The notes: generated by a model from the sequence alone, not told the origin. Shown: positions 1 to 7,795, numbered from the stretch's first letter. The stretch is DNA of 64,000 bases from Streptomyces sp. NBC_01016 (GCF_026341035.1 NZ_JAPEOQ010000002.1:1798001-1862000); one strand, 5' to 3'. Translations and numbers: made by a program.

Positions 1-1292
1 GCGAACTCCCACAGGCCGATCTCGTCCTCCGGCGTGAACGTGGAGAGGGCCGCCAGCATCGACGCCTTCGTCACCTCCATGCGGGACTCGCCGCGGCTGG
101 GCACGATGTTCCCCATCGAGGCCGACGCGTCCACGACCGTCGTGATCCGGGCGCTCTGCACCGTGATCGTCCACATGCCGAGGGTCTCCTCGAGCTGCTC
201 CTCGGTGGGCGCCTTCGCCGCCACGCGCGCGTACGGCTGCGGGGAGCGGCCACCGGCCCGTGAGACGACCGTCGCGGGGGAGCGGTCGCTGTCCGTGCGG
301 AAGCCGTGCCGCTCCAGGATCGAGCGGCCCTCGGGCGCGCCGAGCAGCGTCATGAAGCGGACGGCCGCCCGGCTCTCGTCGGTGCTCAGCCTGTCCTCGC
401 CGACCAGCGAGAACGGGTAGTCGAGGGCGGGCGAGCCGTCCTTCGGATAGAAGAGATCGACCGAACCCGCGTCACCCGCCTCCTTGTTGTGCGCGTACGC
501 GGCCTGCTCGGACAGGATCAGCGCCTCGTTGCGCCGCGGGTTGCCCTGCTCGGTGCCGGAGTCGTCGCGCGGCACCGTGTCCATGAGCTGCGCGTCGCTG
601 TCGGACGTGCGCTGCGAGAGGCTCTTGGCCATGGCGGCGGCCTGTGTGCCGTCCCCCTTCGCGGACGCGGACGCCAGCTTCGTGAGCGCCAGCAGTCCGC
701 TGGCGCTGCGGGCGGGGTCGGCGGCGCCCAGGCGCAGCTTGTCGTCCTGCATGGCGGTGCCCGTCAACTGGGCCCAGGTGTACGTCTTTCGCGGCCAGCC
801 GAAGGACTTCGCGGCCGTGGGAACCATGCCCACGCCGACCGGTGAAGAGGCGACGTTGCCGGCCGGCGTGACCTTTGTGTCCCCCGTGCCCGTGGTGACG
901 CGCTGCACCCAGACGTCCGAGTCCGGCACCCAGACCTGGTAGTCCGCGGCGCCCTTCCCCGCGCGCAGGGTGTCGGCGACCTTGTACGCCTCGCGCGCGG
1001 TGACGGCGATGTCGAGGCAGTTGCCGTCGGAGGTGAGTTTCTCGCGGCGGGCGTGCTCCGCCGCTTCCCGCAGCGCCGGGGCCATGTCGGGGGAGGCGAC
1101 GACATCGAGATGGACCTCGTCCTCGCATCCGCTGCCGAGGCCGAGCAGCTCGGGGCGGAACACCGTGGCCGTGCCTGCTGCGGCCACGACGACGAGGGCG
1201 GTCGCGATGGCCACGGTGCGCCCGCGCGAGCGGGGACGGGGTGCGGCGGCGGCCGCCCCGTACTCGTCGGGCATGCTGCTGTGACGTCCCAT
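1..1292 (-). CDS. Membrane-anchored solute-binding/VWA domain protein (3' end cut)
   Basis: The reading frame opens at an ATG at 1292 behind a GGGAGGGG ribosome site and runs off the left edge without a stop, so the C-terminus is missing (430 codons visible). After a short polar N-terminus, about residues 27-46 form one membrane segment. An extracellular region resembling bacterial solute-binding proteins follows. A von Willebrand factor A domain begins near residue 383, with the MIDAS metal site DASAS at about 388-392. Such fusions are common in Streptomyces but their ligand is unknown. It is divergent from the CPBP protease gene. The VWA call is firm; the binding-protein call is inferred from overall layout. 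Confidence 0.8.
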   Translation of the reverse strand, partial: MGRHSSMPDEYGAAAAAPRPRSRGRTVAIATALVVVAAAGTATVFRPELLGLGSGCEDEVHLDVVASPDMAPALREAAEHARREKLTSDGNCLDIAVTAREAYKVADTLRAGKGAADYQVWVPDSDVWVQRVTTGTGDTKVTPAGNVASSPVGVGMVPTAAKSFGWPRKTYTWAQLTGTAMQDDKLRLGAADPARSASGLLALTKLASASAKGDGTQAAAMAKSLSQRTSDSDAQLMDTVPRDDSGTEQGNPRRNEALILSEQAAYAHNKEAGDAGSVDLFYPKDGSPALDYPFSLVGEDRLSTDESRAAVRFMTLLGAPEGRSILERHGFRTDSDRSPATVVSRAGGRSPQPYARVAAKAPTEEQLEETLGMWTITVQSARITTVVDASASMGNIVPSRGESRMEVTKASMLAALSTFTPEDEIGLWEF

Positions 1293-1482
1293 GGCGGTGG
1301 AGCCCCTCCCTGAGCCACAAAGGCAGTTGCGGTATAAGCGGTGGAGCAGTGGAGGGGAGCGGTGCGCCGAATTGCGTCGCCCCGGCCCCCTCGGCCTGTC
1401 GCACGCGATCTTCGTACCTGCATTCGAGACCCTAGCGGGGCGCTGTGACGGATGCGGCGGGATTCATCAACTGGAGGCAGGT
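1293..1482. promoter_or_regulatory. Divergent intergenic region
   Basis: This 190-bp gap separates the leftward VWA gene from the rightward CPBP gene and must hold both promoters. On the minus strand a TATACC -10-like hexamer lies about 45 bp upstream of the VWA start. No operator-like palindrome stands out. Confidence 0.4.
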
Positions 1483-2283
1483 GTGCAGGTGGAGGCGGAA
1501 CCGACGCCCGGTTCTTCTCCCGAAGGGCGGCTCTCACGGCGCTTCTTGCGGGATGAAACGCTGCTCGTTCTGGGGCTTTCGCTCGGTGCGAGCGGTGTGT
1601 CCGCGCTCATCAGCTTCGTCGGCTCTGTCACGAAACCCGGCGGCCTCAAGGACCAGGCGGCGACCCTGAACGCCTCGGCGGCGCCCGGCCGACCGTGGCT
1701 CGACCTGGCCTGGCAGCTGTTCGGCATCGCGAGCGCCCTCGTGCCGGTCGCGCTCGTCGCGCACTTCCTGCTCAGGGAGGGCGAGGGAATGCGCACGATC
1801 GGCTTCGACCGGAAGCGCCCGTGGTTCGACGCGGGCCGGGGTGCCGCGGTCGCCGCCGTCATCGGCAGCACGGGGATCGCCTTCTACCTCGCCGCACGCG
1901 GCCTCGGCTTCAACCTCACGGTGGTGCCGGAGGCGCTGCCCGACGTGTGGTGGAAGTACCCCGTGCTGATCCTCTCGGCGGTGCAGAACGCCGTACTGGA
2001 GGAGGTCATCGTCGTCGGGTATCTGCTGCGCAGGCTCGGGCAGTTGGGGTGGACGCCGGGGACGGCCCTCGTCGCGTCGTCCGTGCTGCGCGGCTCGTAC
2101 CACCTGTACCAGGGCATCGGCGGGTTCTTCGGGAACCTCGCGATGGGCGTCGTCTTCGCCTTCCTGTACCGGCGGTGGGGGCGGGTCGGGCCACTGGTGG
2201 TGGCCCATTCCCTGTTGGACATCGGTGCGTTCGTCGGATACGCGGTGCTGGCGGGCAAGGTGGGCTGGCTGCCCACCGCGTAG
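1483..2283 (+). CDS. CPBP-family intramembrane glutamic protease
   Basis: This is a 266-residue polytopic membrane protein of the CPBP (CAAX protease/bacteriocin-processing) family. I chose GTG 1483 because GGAGG lies just upstream; the frame is open further 5' but has no better start. It carries the family's three motifs: Glu-Glu at residues 173-174 (EEVIVVG), a His in SYHLYQG, and a C-terminal HSLLD motif. Family members cleave or modify membrane-embedded substrates, often prenylated proteins or peptides; the substrate here cannot be told. The stop lies six bases from that of the convergent PhzF gene, with no room for a dedicated terminator. Confidence 0.85.
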   Translation: MQVEAEPTPGSSPEGRLSRRFLRDETLLVLGLSLGASGVSALISFVGSVTKPGGLKDQAATLNASAAPGRPWLDLAWQLFGIASALVPVALVAHFLLREGEGMRTIGFDRKRPWFDAGRGAAVAAVIGSTGIAFYLAARGLGFNLTVVPEALPDVWWKYPVLILSAVQNAVLEEVIVVGYLLRRLGQLGWTPGTALVASSVLRGSYHLYQGIGGFFGNLAMGVVFAFLYRRWGRVGPLVVAHSLLDIGAFVGYAVLAGKVGWLPTA

Positions 2284-2289
2284 CCCGGG

Positions 2290-3099
2290 TCATGCGTGCA
2301 GTTCGCCCTCGATGGTCGTGACCGCGCGGCCGGTCAGGAGTGTGCGCTCGCCGCGCAGAGCGACGCGTACGAGACCGCTGCGGGCGGAGGCCTGCAGTCC
2401 GGTCAGCTCCTCACGGCCCAGCCGTGCCGCCCAGAACGGGGTGAGCGCCGTGTGCGCGCTCCCGGTCACCGGGTCCTCGTCGATGCCGGCGCCCGGGAAG
2501 AAGCAGCGCGACACGAAGTCGTAGCCCCGGGAGGGGTCCTCGGCGCGGGCGGTGGCGATGACGCCGCGCCGGGAGAGGCCCACGAGCGCCTTGTGGTCGG
2601 GGGTGAGCGCCCGCACGGTCTTCTCGTCGGCGAGCTCCACGACCAGGTCGCCGACGGACGGGCCCGTGTCGTGCACGGAGAGCGGCTCGGCGCCGAGGGC
2701 CTCGGCGAGCCCCGCGGGGGCGGGCTCCTCGGTGAGCGGCGCCGTCGGGAAGTCGAGCGTGAGCGAACCGTCCTCGCCGGGCGTCGCCACGAGCACGCCG
2801 CTGCGGGTCGCGAACCGCACGGGGCCGCGCGTCACCCCGGTGGAGTGCAGTACGTGGGCGGTGGCCAGGGTCGTGTGCCCGCACATGTCGACCTCGGTGG
2901 TGGGCGTGAACCAGCGCAGCGCCCAGTCGGCGTCGCCGCCCTCCGGCAGCGGGTGTGCGAAGGCGGTCTCGGCATGGTTGACCTCAAGGGCGACGTTCTG
3001 CAGCCAGGTGTCGTCGGGGAAGGCGTCCAGGAGCAGGACGCCGGCGGGGTTGCCGCCGAAGGGCCGGTCGGTGAAGGCATCGACGATACGAATACGCAT
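2290..3099 (-). CDS. PhzF-family isomerase/epimerase
   Basis: This 269-residue protein has the PhzF/diaminopimelate-epimerase-like fold. The start MRIRIVDAFT at 3099 matches the usual family N-terminus, although the frame is open further upstream. Visible landmarks are FGGNPAGV near residue 15, NHAETAF carrying the expected catalytic glutamate near residue 47, a CGHTTLA segment, and the C-terminal GIDEDPVTGSAHT motif. PhzF itself isomerises an anthranilate-type intermediate in phenazine synthesis, but most stand-alone family members act on unknown small molecules, and no phenazine genes are present here. Length is normal for the family. Confidence 0.88.
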   Translation of the reverse strand: MRIRIVDAFTDRPFGGNPAGVLLLDAFPDDTWLQNVALEVNHAETAFAHPLPEGGDADWALRWFTPTTEVDMCGHTTLATAHVLHSTGVTRGPVRFATRSGVLVATPGEDGSLTLDFPTAPLTEEPAPAGLAEALGAEPLSVHDTGPSVGDLVVELADEKTVRALTPDHKALVGLSRRGVIATARAEDPSRGYDFVSRCFFPGAGIDEDPVTGSAHTALTPFWAARLGREELTGLQASARSGLVRVALRGERTLLTGRAVTTIEGELHA

Positions 3100-3177
3100 G
3101 TCAGAGACGGTAGTTGCCCCCACTGACAACGGCCCAAGGCCAATCCGGGGCGGCTGGCCTGTTTTCCGGGAGCCGTC

Positions 3178-3230
3178 GGGCTTGCCATCGGGCTTGCCGT
3201 CCGGGGCTTGCCATCCGGGGCTTGCCATCC
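3178..3230. repeat. Short tandem repeat, about 4 x 13-14 bp
   Basis: Four imperfect copies of GGGGCTTGCCATCC lie head to tail between the divergent PhzF and PadR genes. The last two copies are identical. The array is upstream of the PadR operator candidates. Confidence 0.7.
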
Positions 3231-3239
3231 GAACAGTCC

Positions 3240-3278
3240 CGATATATCGTTGAGGCATCGCGATCGGTTGACGATCGC
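3240..3278. promoter_or_regulatory. Candidate PadR operator (two inverted repeats)
   Basis: A perfect 10-bp palindrome CGATATATCG occupies 3240-3249. A 7-bp inverted repeat GCGATCG-GTTGA-CGATCGC occupies 3260-3278. Both lie 40-80 bp before the PadR start codon. PadR repressors commonly bind AT-centred palindromes in their own promoter, so autoregulation is likely but inferred. Confidence 0.5.
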
Positions 3279-3320
3279 GGTCAACGAAATCCGCGATCAG
3301 TTGTGAAAGGACTGATTCCC

Positions 3321-3932
3321 ATGCGTAACCACGGACACGAACACGGACATGGCCACCCCGGCAGGGGTGGATTCGAGCGCGGCGGCTTCGAGGGTCGGCG
3401 TGCGGCGTTCGGGCCTTTCGGGCCCGGCTTCGGCGGCCCCGGCGGTCCCGGCCCCTGGGGGCGCGGCGGCCGCGGTGGCGGGCCTCGCGGACGGGCGCGG
3501 CGCGGTGACGTGCGCGCCTCGATCCTGGCCCTGCTGAAGGACCGCCCGATGCACGGCTACGAGATGATCCAGGAGATCGCCGAGCGCAGCGGCGGCGCGT
3601 GGAAGCCGAGCCCCGGCTCGGTCTACCCGACGCTGCAGCTGCTCGAGGACGAGGGTCTGATCGCCAGCGCGAGCGAGGGCGGCAAGAAGCTCTTCTCGCT
3701 CACCGACGACGGCCGTACCGCCGCCGAAGAGGGGCCCGAAGCTCCTTGGGAGGAGGCCGGTCGCGGCGTCGACTGGGAGGCCATGAACGAGATCCGGCAG
3801 GCCGGTTTCGGCCTGATGGAGGCGTTCGGCCAGGTCTGGAAGACCGGCAGCAAGGAGCAGCGCGAGAAGGCGCTCTCCGTCATCACCGACGCGCGCAAGA
3901 AGCTGTACCTGATCCTCGCCGACGAGGACTGA
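3321..3932 (+). CDS. PadR-family transcriptional regulator with long basic/His-Gly N-tail
   Basis: This 203-residue regulator has its PadR winged helix at about residues 65-140, with the typical phrases MHGYEMIQEI, GSVYPTLQLLEDEGLI and KKLFSLTDDGR. The start ATG 3321 has a GAAAGGA site upstream. Unusually, the first 65 residues are low-complexity and rich in Gly, His, Arg and Pro, beginning with an HGHEHGHGH run, which could bind metal or nucleic acid. PadR proteins are small repressors that often answer to toxic ligands; the ligand here is unknown. The C-terminal part is the helical dimerisation region. It is probably autoregulated through the palindromes upstream. Confidence 0.88.
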   Translation: MRNHGHEHGHGHPGRGGFERGGFEGRRAAFGPFGPGFGGPGGPGPWGRGGRGGGPRGRARRGDVRASILALLKDRPMHGYEMIQEIAERSGGAWKPSPGSVYPTLQLLEDEGLIASASEGGKKLFSLTDDGRTAAEEGPEAPWEEAGRGVDWEAMNEIRQAGFGLMEAFGQVWKTGSKEQREKALSVITDARKKLYLILADED

Positions 3933-3967
3933 GTCCCGTGCGGGCCCGGACAGGCCACAGAGCGCGG

Positions 3968-4004
3968 AAGAGGCGTCCCGTACGAAAGGTGCGGGGCGCC
4001 TCTT
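3968..4004. terminator. Bidirectional hairpin terminator
   Basis: AAGAGGCGTCCCG (3968-3980) pairs with CGGGGCGCCTCTT (3992-4004): 13 bp with one G-U pair and an 11-nt loop. It sits between the convergent PadR and SRPBCC genes. The paired A and U ends give a short U tract on either strand. Confidence 0.75.
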
Positions 4005-4045
4005 CGCGTACGTACGTAGTACGTACGAAGGGTCAGGTCACGAGC

Positions 4046-4474
4046 TCAGGTCACGAGCCCGTTCAGCTTGCGCAGTGACTCGTCGAGCGCGGCCGTCGCC
4101 GAGTCCTTGAGCTTGCCCGCCATCAGCGAGACCGCCGCACCCGTGAACTCGCCCTTGATGCGGGCCGTCGTCGCGTCGCCGTCCGGGGTGAGTGAGTAGT
4201 GCATGAAGAGGTTCACGCCCATCGGGCCCTTGCCCCTGATGGCGAAGGCGCGGCCGTCCTCCAGTTCCTCGATGGTCCAGTTGACCTCGGCCGGGAAGCC
4301 CATCAGCTTCATGTTCTCCTCGAACTGGCCGCCCACTTCGAGTGAGGTGGGGCCGCCCTTCGGGAAGTCGGTGTGGGTGGCGTTCCACTTCCCGTACGAA
4401 GAGAAGTCGGTGAGCTGCGCCCAGACCTTCTCCGTGGGCGCTTCCATGCGTGCTTCCGCGCTGACTTCGGCCAT
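4046..4474 (-). CDS. SRPBCC-family (START/CoxG-like) protein
   Basis: This 142-residue protein has the SRPBCC helix-grip fold. Landmarks are the N-terminal VSAEARMEAPTEKVW, where the family's typical 'V.a.a..VW' motif occurs, and the C-terminal helix with LRKLNGL. ATG 4474 has AAGGGGTGG upstream; the frame is open further 5' without another site. The fold makes a hydrophobic pocket for lipids, sterols or polyketide-like ligands; no ligand can be assigned. It lies 81 bp downstream of the small TTA-containing ORF on the same strand and may be cotranscribed with it. Confidence 0.82.
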   Translation of the reverse strand: MAEVSAEARMEAPTEKVWAQLTDFSSYGKWNATHTDFPKGGPTSLEVGGQFEENMKLMGFPAEVNWTIEELEDGRAFAIRGKGPMGVNLFMHYSLTPDGDATTARIKGEFTGAAVSLMAGKLKDSATAALDESLRKLNGLVT

Positions 4475-4555
4475 GTGGCCACCCCTTTGAGTCGTGAGCC
4501 ATGACGGGCTTCGGTGTCGCGTCGTCGCGGAAAGTAGCCGTGTGGCCTCGAACAT

Positions 4556-4675
4556 TCAATACTGATGACCCGTCAGTTCCGGGGTGGCGTATTCCGGTCC
4601 CCTCGGGGACGCGTGGCTCGATCTCATCCGTAAGGAGGAGATGTTCTTGATCAGTGCCCAACTTGTGTCGGACAT
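4556..4675 (-). CDS. Small 39-residue ORF with a TTA leucine codon
   Basis: An ATG at 4675 follows a strong ribosome site (GAGGAG, 7 nt spacing) and opens a 39-codon frame. The peptide starts MSDTSWALIKNISSL and ends YATPELTGHQY. Leu-15 is TTA, the rare codon that needs bldA tRNA in Streptomyces, and the ORF is visibly less GC-rich than its neighbours. I do not recognise the family. It is divergent from the Clp-N gene (starts 57 bp apart) and upstream of the SRPBCC gene. The good ribosome site is the main support; coding status is unproven. Confidence 0.5.
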   Translation of the reverse strand: MSDTSWALIKNISSLRMRSSHASPRGPEYATPELTGHQY

Positions 4676-4731
4676 GAGAATGCTCCTCACCGTGGATGTT
4701 CCGAGGGGCCCGCGCTGATGGGGTGGGGAGT

Positions 4732-5241
4732 GTGCATAGCTCAACCCCGTCCGACGCCGATGCGCTCGGCCCCACCAGTGACGAACCCGTAGACGCCCAG
4801 CTCAGCGACGAACTCGCGGCGGTCGTCGCGGGCGCTCGACGGCGCGCGGTCCGGGACGGGGACCGGCAGATCGACACCGCGCACCTGCTGCACTCCCTTC
4901 TCGAGACGGATCCCGACGTACGCGCCGTGTTCCCGGAAGGCGCGCAGGTGGCGCGGCTGCTCGGTTATCTCGTGCAGCGAAGCATCGGGTACGGGCTGCG
5001 CTGGCAGGGCTCCGTGGAGGACTCCGGTGCCGTGCCCCTCGTACCCTCCGCCCCCGGCTGGTCGCCCGTCGCGGCCGCCGCGATGGAGGCGGGTGTGGAG
5101 CGGGCCGCGTCGCGCGGGGACGAGCGGGCGCGCGGCGTCGACGTGCTCGCCGCGCTCGCGGCGGATGTGGAGTGCCGGGCGGTCGAGGTGCTCGGCCGGG
5201 CGGGCGTCGATGTGGAGCGGCTGCGGCAGCAGCTCAACTGA
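4732..5241 (+). CDS. Clp N-terminal-repeat domain protein
   Basis: This 169-residue protein lacks any AAA+ module and consists of an N-terminal polar stretch followed by Clp-N-type helical repeats. The first is around residues 20-65 (ARRRAVRDGD..IDTAHLLHSLL), the second around 110-165 (MEAGVERAASRGDE..GVDVLAALA). In ClpA/ClpC these repeats bind substrates and adaptors; stand-alone copies are common in Streptomyces and could act as adaptors or decoys. GTG 4732 was chosen because GGGGTGGGGA lies just upstream. It is divergent from the small TTA-containing ORF. Confidence 0.8.
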   Translation: MHSSTPSDADALGPTSDEPVDAQLSDELAAVVAGARRRAVRDGDRQIDTAHLLHSLLETDPDVRAVFPEGAQVARLLGYLVQRSIGYGLRWQGSVEDSGAVPLVPSAPGWSPVAAAAMEAGVERAASRGDERARGVDVLAALAADVECRAVEVLGRAGVDVERLRQQLN

Positions 5242-5408
5242 CGCGGCGCCTGAGGTGCCGGGGTGCTGCGGTTCAAGTGAGCCGTGTGTGAGGCGCCGGG
5301 TCCCTGCGGTTCAACTGACCTCCCGCGTAAGGCGACCAAGGGGGCCGGCGTCCATCCCGTGAGACAGGGGTCAATGGGGGTGACGGTCCTGACGCGCCCT
5401 GCCATGAT

Positions 5409-6437
5409 GTGCCGGTGCACGAGTCATTGGGGTCTTCGGGGAAGCAGGCAACCCGCGGGCGCGGCATGGGACTGGGCCTCGCCCTCCTCTCCGCGCTCGC
5501 GTTCGGCGGTTCCGGGGTGGCGGCGAAACCGCTGATCGAGGCGGGGCTCGACCCGCTCCATGTGGTGTGGCTGCGTGTCGCGGGCGGCGCCCTGGTCATG
5601 CTGCCGGTCGCCTGGCGGCACCGCGCGCTCGTGCTGCGCAGGCCCGCGCTGCTGGTCGGCTTCGGACTGCTCGCCGTGGCGGGCGTGCAGGCCTGCTACT
5701 TCGCCGCGATCTCCCGCATCCCCGTCGGCGTCGCCCTGCTCATCGAGTACTTGGCGCCCGCGCTCGTACTCGGCTGGGTCCGCTTCGTGCAGCGCAAGCC
5801 CGTGACGCGCGCCGCCGCGCTCGGCGTCGTGATCGCCGTGGCCGGTCTCGCCTGTGTCGTCGAGGTGTGGTCGGGGCTCGGCTTCGACGCGCTCGGCCTG
5901 CTGCTCGCGCTCTGCGCGGCCTGCTGCCAGGTCGGCTACTTCGTGCTGTCCGACCACGGCGGCGACGCGGCCGAGTCCGGGGCCGAGGTGCCCGACCCGT
6001 TCGGTGTGATCGCGTACGGGCTGCTCATCGGTGCCGTGCTGCTCACGGTCGTCGCCCGCCCCTGGGGCATGGACTGGTCGGTGCTCGCGGGCAGTGCCTC
6101 CATGGACGGTACGTCCGTGCCCGCGTGGCTGCTGCTGTGCTGGATCGTGCTGCTCGCCACGGTCGTCGCGTACCTCACCGGTGTGGTGTCGGTGCGTCTC
6201 CTGTCGCCGCAGGTGGCCGGGGTCGTGGCCTGCCTGGAGGCGGTCGTGGCGACCGTCCTCGCCTGGGTGATGCTCGGGGAGCACCTGTCGGGGCCGCAGC
6301 TGTTCGGAGGGGCGATGGTCCTGGTCGGGGCGCTCATCGCACAGTCGTCGAAGTCGGTCGCGACGCCGCGCGGCCCGTCCGGCGACGCTGACGACGCACC
6401 GGAAAACGTGTTGTCGCGCTCTGGTGAGGCTGTCTAG
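5409..6437 (+). CDS. EamA-family (DMT) transporter
   Basis: This protein of about 342 residues has two EamA repeats and ten hydrophobic segments, the layout of drug/metabolite exporters such as RhaT and YdcZ relatives. The start is uncertain: GTG 5409, GTG 5415 and ATG 5466 are all in frame and none has a convincing ribosome site; the first membrane helix begins after the ATG (MGLGLALLSALAFGG). The C-terminal 30 residues are polar and dispensable-looking. Substrates of this family are mostly amino acids or related metabolites and cannot be assigned here. Its 3' end carries the promoter of the next gene's leader. Confidence 0.82.
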   Translation: MPVHESLGSSGKQATRGRGMGLGLALLSALAFGGSGVAAKPLIEAGLDPLHVVWLRVAGGALVMLPVAWRHRALVLRRPALLVGFGLLAVAGVQACYFAAISRIPVGVALLIEYLAPALVLGWVRFVQRKPVTRAAALGVVIAVAGLACVVEVWSGLGFDALGLLLALCAACCQVGYFVLSDHGGDAAESGAEVPDPFGVIAYGLLIGAVLLTVVARPWGMDWSVLAGSASMDGTSVPAWLLLCWIVLLATVVAYLTGVVSVRLLSPQVAGVVACLEAVVATVLAWVMLGEHLSGPQLFGGAMVLVGALIAQSSKSVATPRGPSGDADDAPENVLSRSGEAV

Positions 6438-6440
6438 GGT
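6411..6440 (+). promoter_or_regulatory. Promoter of the leader peptide/EamA transcript
   Basis: TTGTCG (6411-6416) and TAGGGT (6435-6440) are separated by 18 bp. Transcription would begin about at the ATG of the leader peptide (6448), giving a leaderless short ORF. The promoter lies inside the 3' end of the previous EamA gene. Confidence 0.5.
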
Positions 6441-6447
6441 GCCGGGC

Positions 6448-6489
6448 ATGCACGCACATGCACTCGTCCTTCCGCCCCCGGCCGTCTGA
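6448..6489 (+). CDS. 13-residue leader peptide with a Pro-Pro-Pro stall motif
   Basis: The frame reads MHAHALVLPPPAV and stops at 6489, only seven to eight bases after a good -10 box, so it looks leaderless. Three consecutive prolines near the end are a known ribosome-pausing sequence that needs EF-P. Structured RNA follows immediately. A role in attenuation of the downstream EamA gene is inferred; translation is unproven. Confidence 0.45.
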   Translation: MHAHALVLPPPAV

Positions 6490-6494
6490 GGGCT

Positions 6495-6594
6495 GCCCGG
6501 CCGTCGTGGCCGGGCCCGGTCGACCGGGGATCTCGCCACTGTGGGGCCGTCACCTGAGGGTGCCGGTCGAAACCGTGCTGCCTGAGTGATCCCC
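6495..6594 (+). promoter_or_regulatory. Structured leader RNA (multi-helix junction)
   Basis: A hairpin GCCCGGCC-GTCGT-GGCCGGGC (6495-6515) follows the leader peptide. A second domain is closed by GGGGATC (6526-6532) pairing with GATCCCC (6588-6594). It contains CACC-TGAG-GGTG (6551-6562) and CGGT-CGAA-ACCG (6564-6575). The arrangement resembles a junction-type regulatory RNA but matches no riboswitch class I can name. Confidence 0.4.
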
Positions 6595-6634
6595 GGCGCC
6601 GTGCTTGGCCCTGCCGCGGGCGGCGCTTCCCGGA

Positions 6635-6670
6635 GGGACACGGCCGTCCGCTCACGACGGTCCGTGTTCC
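6635..6670 (+). terminator. Strong hairpin, possible attenuator terminator
   Basis: GGGACACGG-CCGTC pairs with GACGG-T-CCGTGTTCC: 14 bp with one bulge and one G-U pair around a 7-nt loop. It stands between the leader RNA and the EamA ribosome site. There is no long U tract, as is usual for Streptomyces terminators. Confidence 0.5.
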
Positions 6671-6714
6671 TGGCCCCCGGTGTCTCCGGAGGGCCGCTCT
6701 CCGTGGAGTGTCAC

Positions 6715-7749
6715 GTGTCGCATGTCTCGCATGTCTTCAAAGCGGGCGCGGTCGCGCCTGCTGATTCTGTAGCCGGCCTTGTGTCCGGATCTGGCTCGGC
6801 TTCCGATTCCTCCTCTGGCCCTGCTTCTGGGGCCCTACGTCAACTGCCGGTTTCCCGCGGCCTGGTGTATCTGGTCGTCGCCGGTGTCGCCTGGGGCACC
6901 GCGGGCGCTGCCGCCTCGCTGGTGTTCCGGGCCAGTGACGTGGGTCCTGGTGCCCTGTCGTTCTGGCGCTGCGTCGGTGGGCTCCTGCTGCTCGTCGCCG
7001 TGCGGGCGCTGCGGCGTACGCCCGCCCCGGTGTCGTACGAGACGAGGGGGCGCAAGGCCGTCCGGCTCGGCGTGCTCGGTCTTTCGCTCGCCGTGTTCCA
7101 GACCGCCTACTTCGCCGCGGTGCAGGTGACCGGGCTCGCCGTCGGCACCGTGGTCGCGCTCGGCGCGGGGCCCGTGCTCATCGCGGTCGGCGCGCGCGTG
7201 CTGCTCGGGGAGCGGCTCGGCGTGGGCGGGCTGCTGTCCGTGGCCGGGGCGCTCGGCGGGCTCGCCGTCCTCGTCCTCGGCGGTGGTGAGGCGACGGTGC
7301 GCCCGCTCGGGGTGGTGTGGGCGCTGCTGTCCGCGGCCGGGTACGCCGTGATGACGCTGCTCACCCGGTGGTTCGGGCGGCACGGCGGGGGAGGGAACGG
7401 GCTCGGCACGACCGTGGGTACGTTCGCGGTCGCCTCGCTCGCGCTGCTGCCGCTCGGCGCGGCCGAGGGCCTGGTGCCGCACACCGGCCACCACCTCGCC
7501 GTCATCGGCCTGTTGGTGTACATCACCTCGGTGCCGACCGCGCTCGCGTACGCCCTGTACTTCGCCGGCGCGGCGGCCGTGCGCTCCGCCACCGTCTCCG
7601 TGATCATGCTGCTCGAACCCGTCGGCGCCGCCGTCATCGCGGTCACGCTGCTCGGTGAGGAGCTGACTGGGGCGACTGTCGCGGGCACCGCCCTGATGCT
7701 GGCGGCGGTGACGGGCCTCGCCGCGGCGGAGGCCCGGTCGACGGGCTGA
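6715..7749 (+). CDS. EamA-family (DMT) transporter
   Basis: This is a 344-residue exporter-type protein with ten predicted membrane helices in two EamA repeats; the first helix starts near residue 47 (LVYLVVAGVAWGTAG). The frame is open back to 6586, but GTG 6715 has a GTGGAG site 7 nt upstream and follows the strong hairpin at 6635-6670, so it fits best. The first 40 residues are Ser/Gly/Ala-rich and probably cytoplasmic. It is a distant paralogue of the preceding EamA gene. Control by the leader peptide and RNA upstream is likely; the substrate may be an amino acid or related compound, which is inference only. Confidence 0.8.
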   Translation: MSHVSHVFKAGAVAPADSVAGLVSGSGSASDSSSGPASGALRQLPVSRGLVYLVVAGVAWGTAGAAASLVFRASDVGPGALSFWRCVGGLLLLVAVRALRRTPAPVSYETRGRKAVRLGVLGLSLAVFQTAYFAAVQVTGLAVGTVVALGAGPVLIAVGARVLLGERLGVGGLLSVAGALGGLAVLVLGGGEATVRPLGVVWALLSAAGYAVMTLLTRWFGRHGGGGNGLGTTVGTFAVASLALLPLGAAEGLVPHTGHHLAVIGLLVYITSVPTALAYALYFAGAAAVRSATVSVIMLLEPVGAAVIAVTLLGEELTGATVAGTALMLAAVTGLAAAEARSTG

Positions 7750-7795
7750 TCTCCTGCGCGGGTCGAGGCCCGGTCGCATTCAACCGGATGACCCG

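Noticed and set aside
2290..3099. Phenazine biosynthesis
   Set aside because: PhzF-like proteins are widespread alone, and no other phz genes are present.
4556..4675. Lasso-peptide precursor
   Set aside because: The C-terminus has the Y-x-x-P-x-L pattern of some lasso leaders, but only five residues follow it, there is no core peptide, and no maturation enzymes are in the window.
4641..4718. 25-codon plus-strand ORF antisense to the small TTA ORF
   Set aside because: Its AAGGAGG is only two bases from the ATG, too close for a ribosome site, and the antisense ORF has far better spacing.
6526..6594. Cobalamin riboswitch
   Set aside because: A GCCACTG phrase resembles the B12 aptamer, but the other conserved B12 elements are missing and the helix order does not fit.
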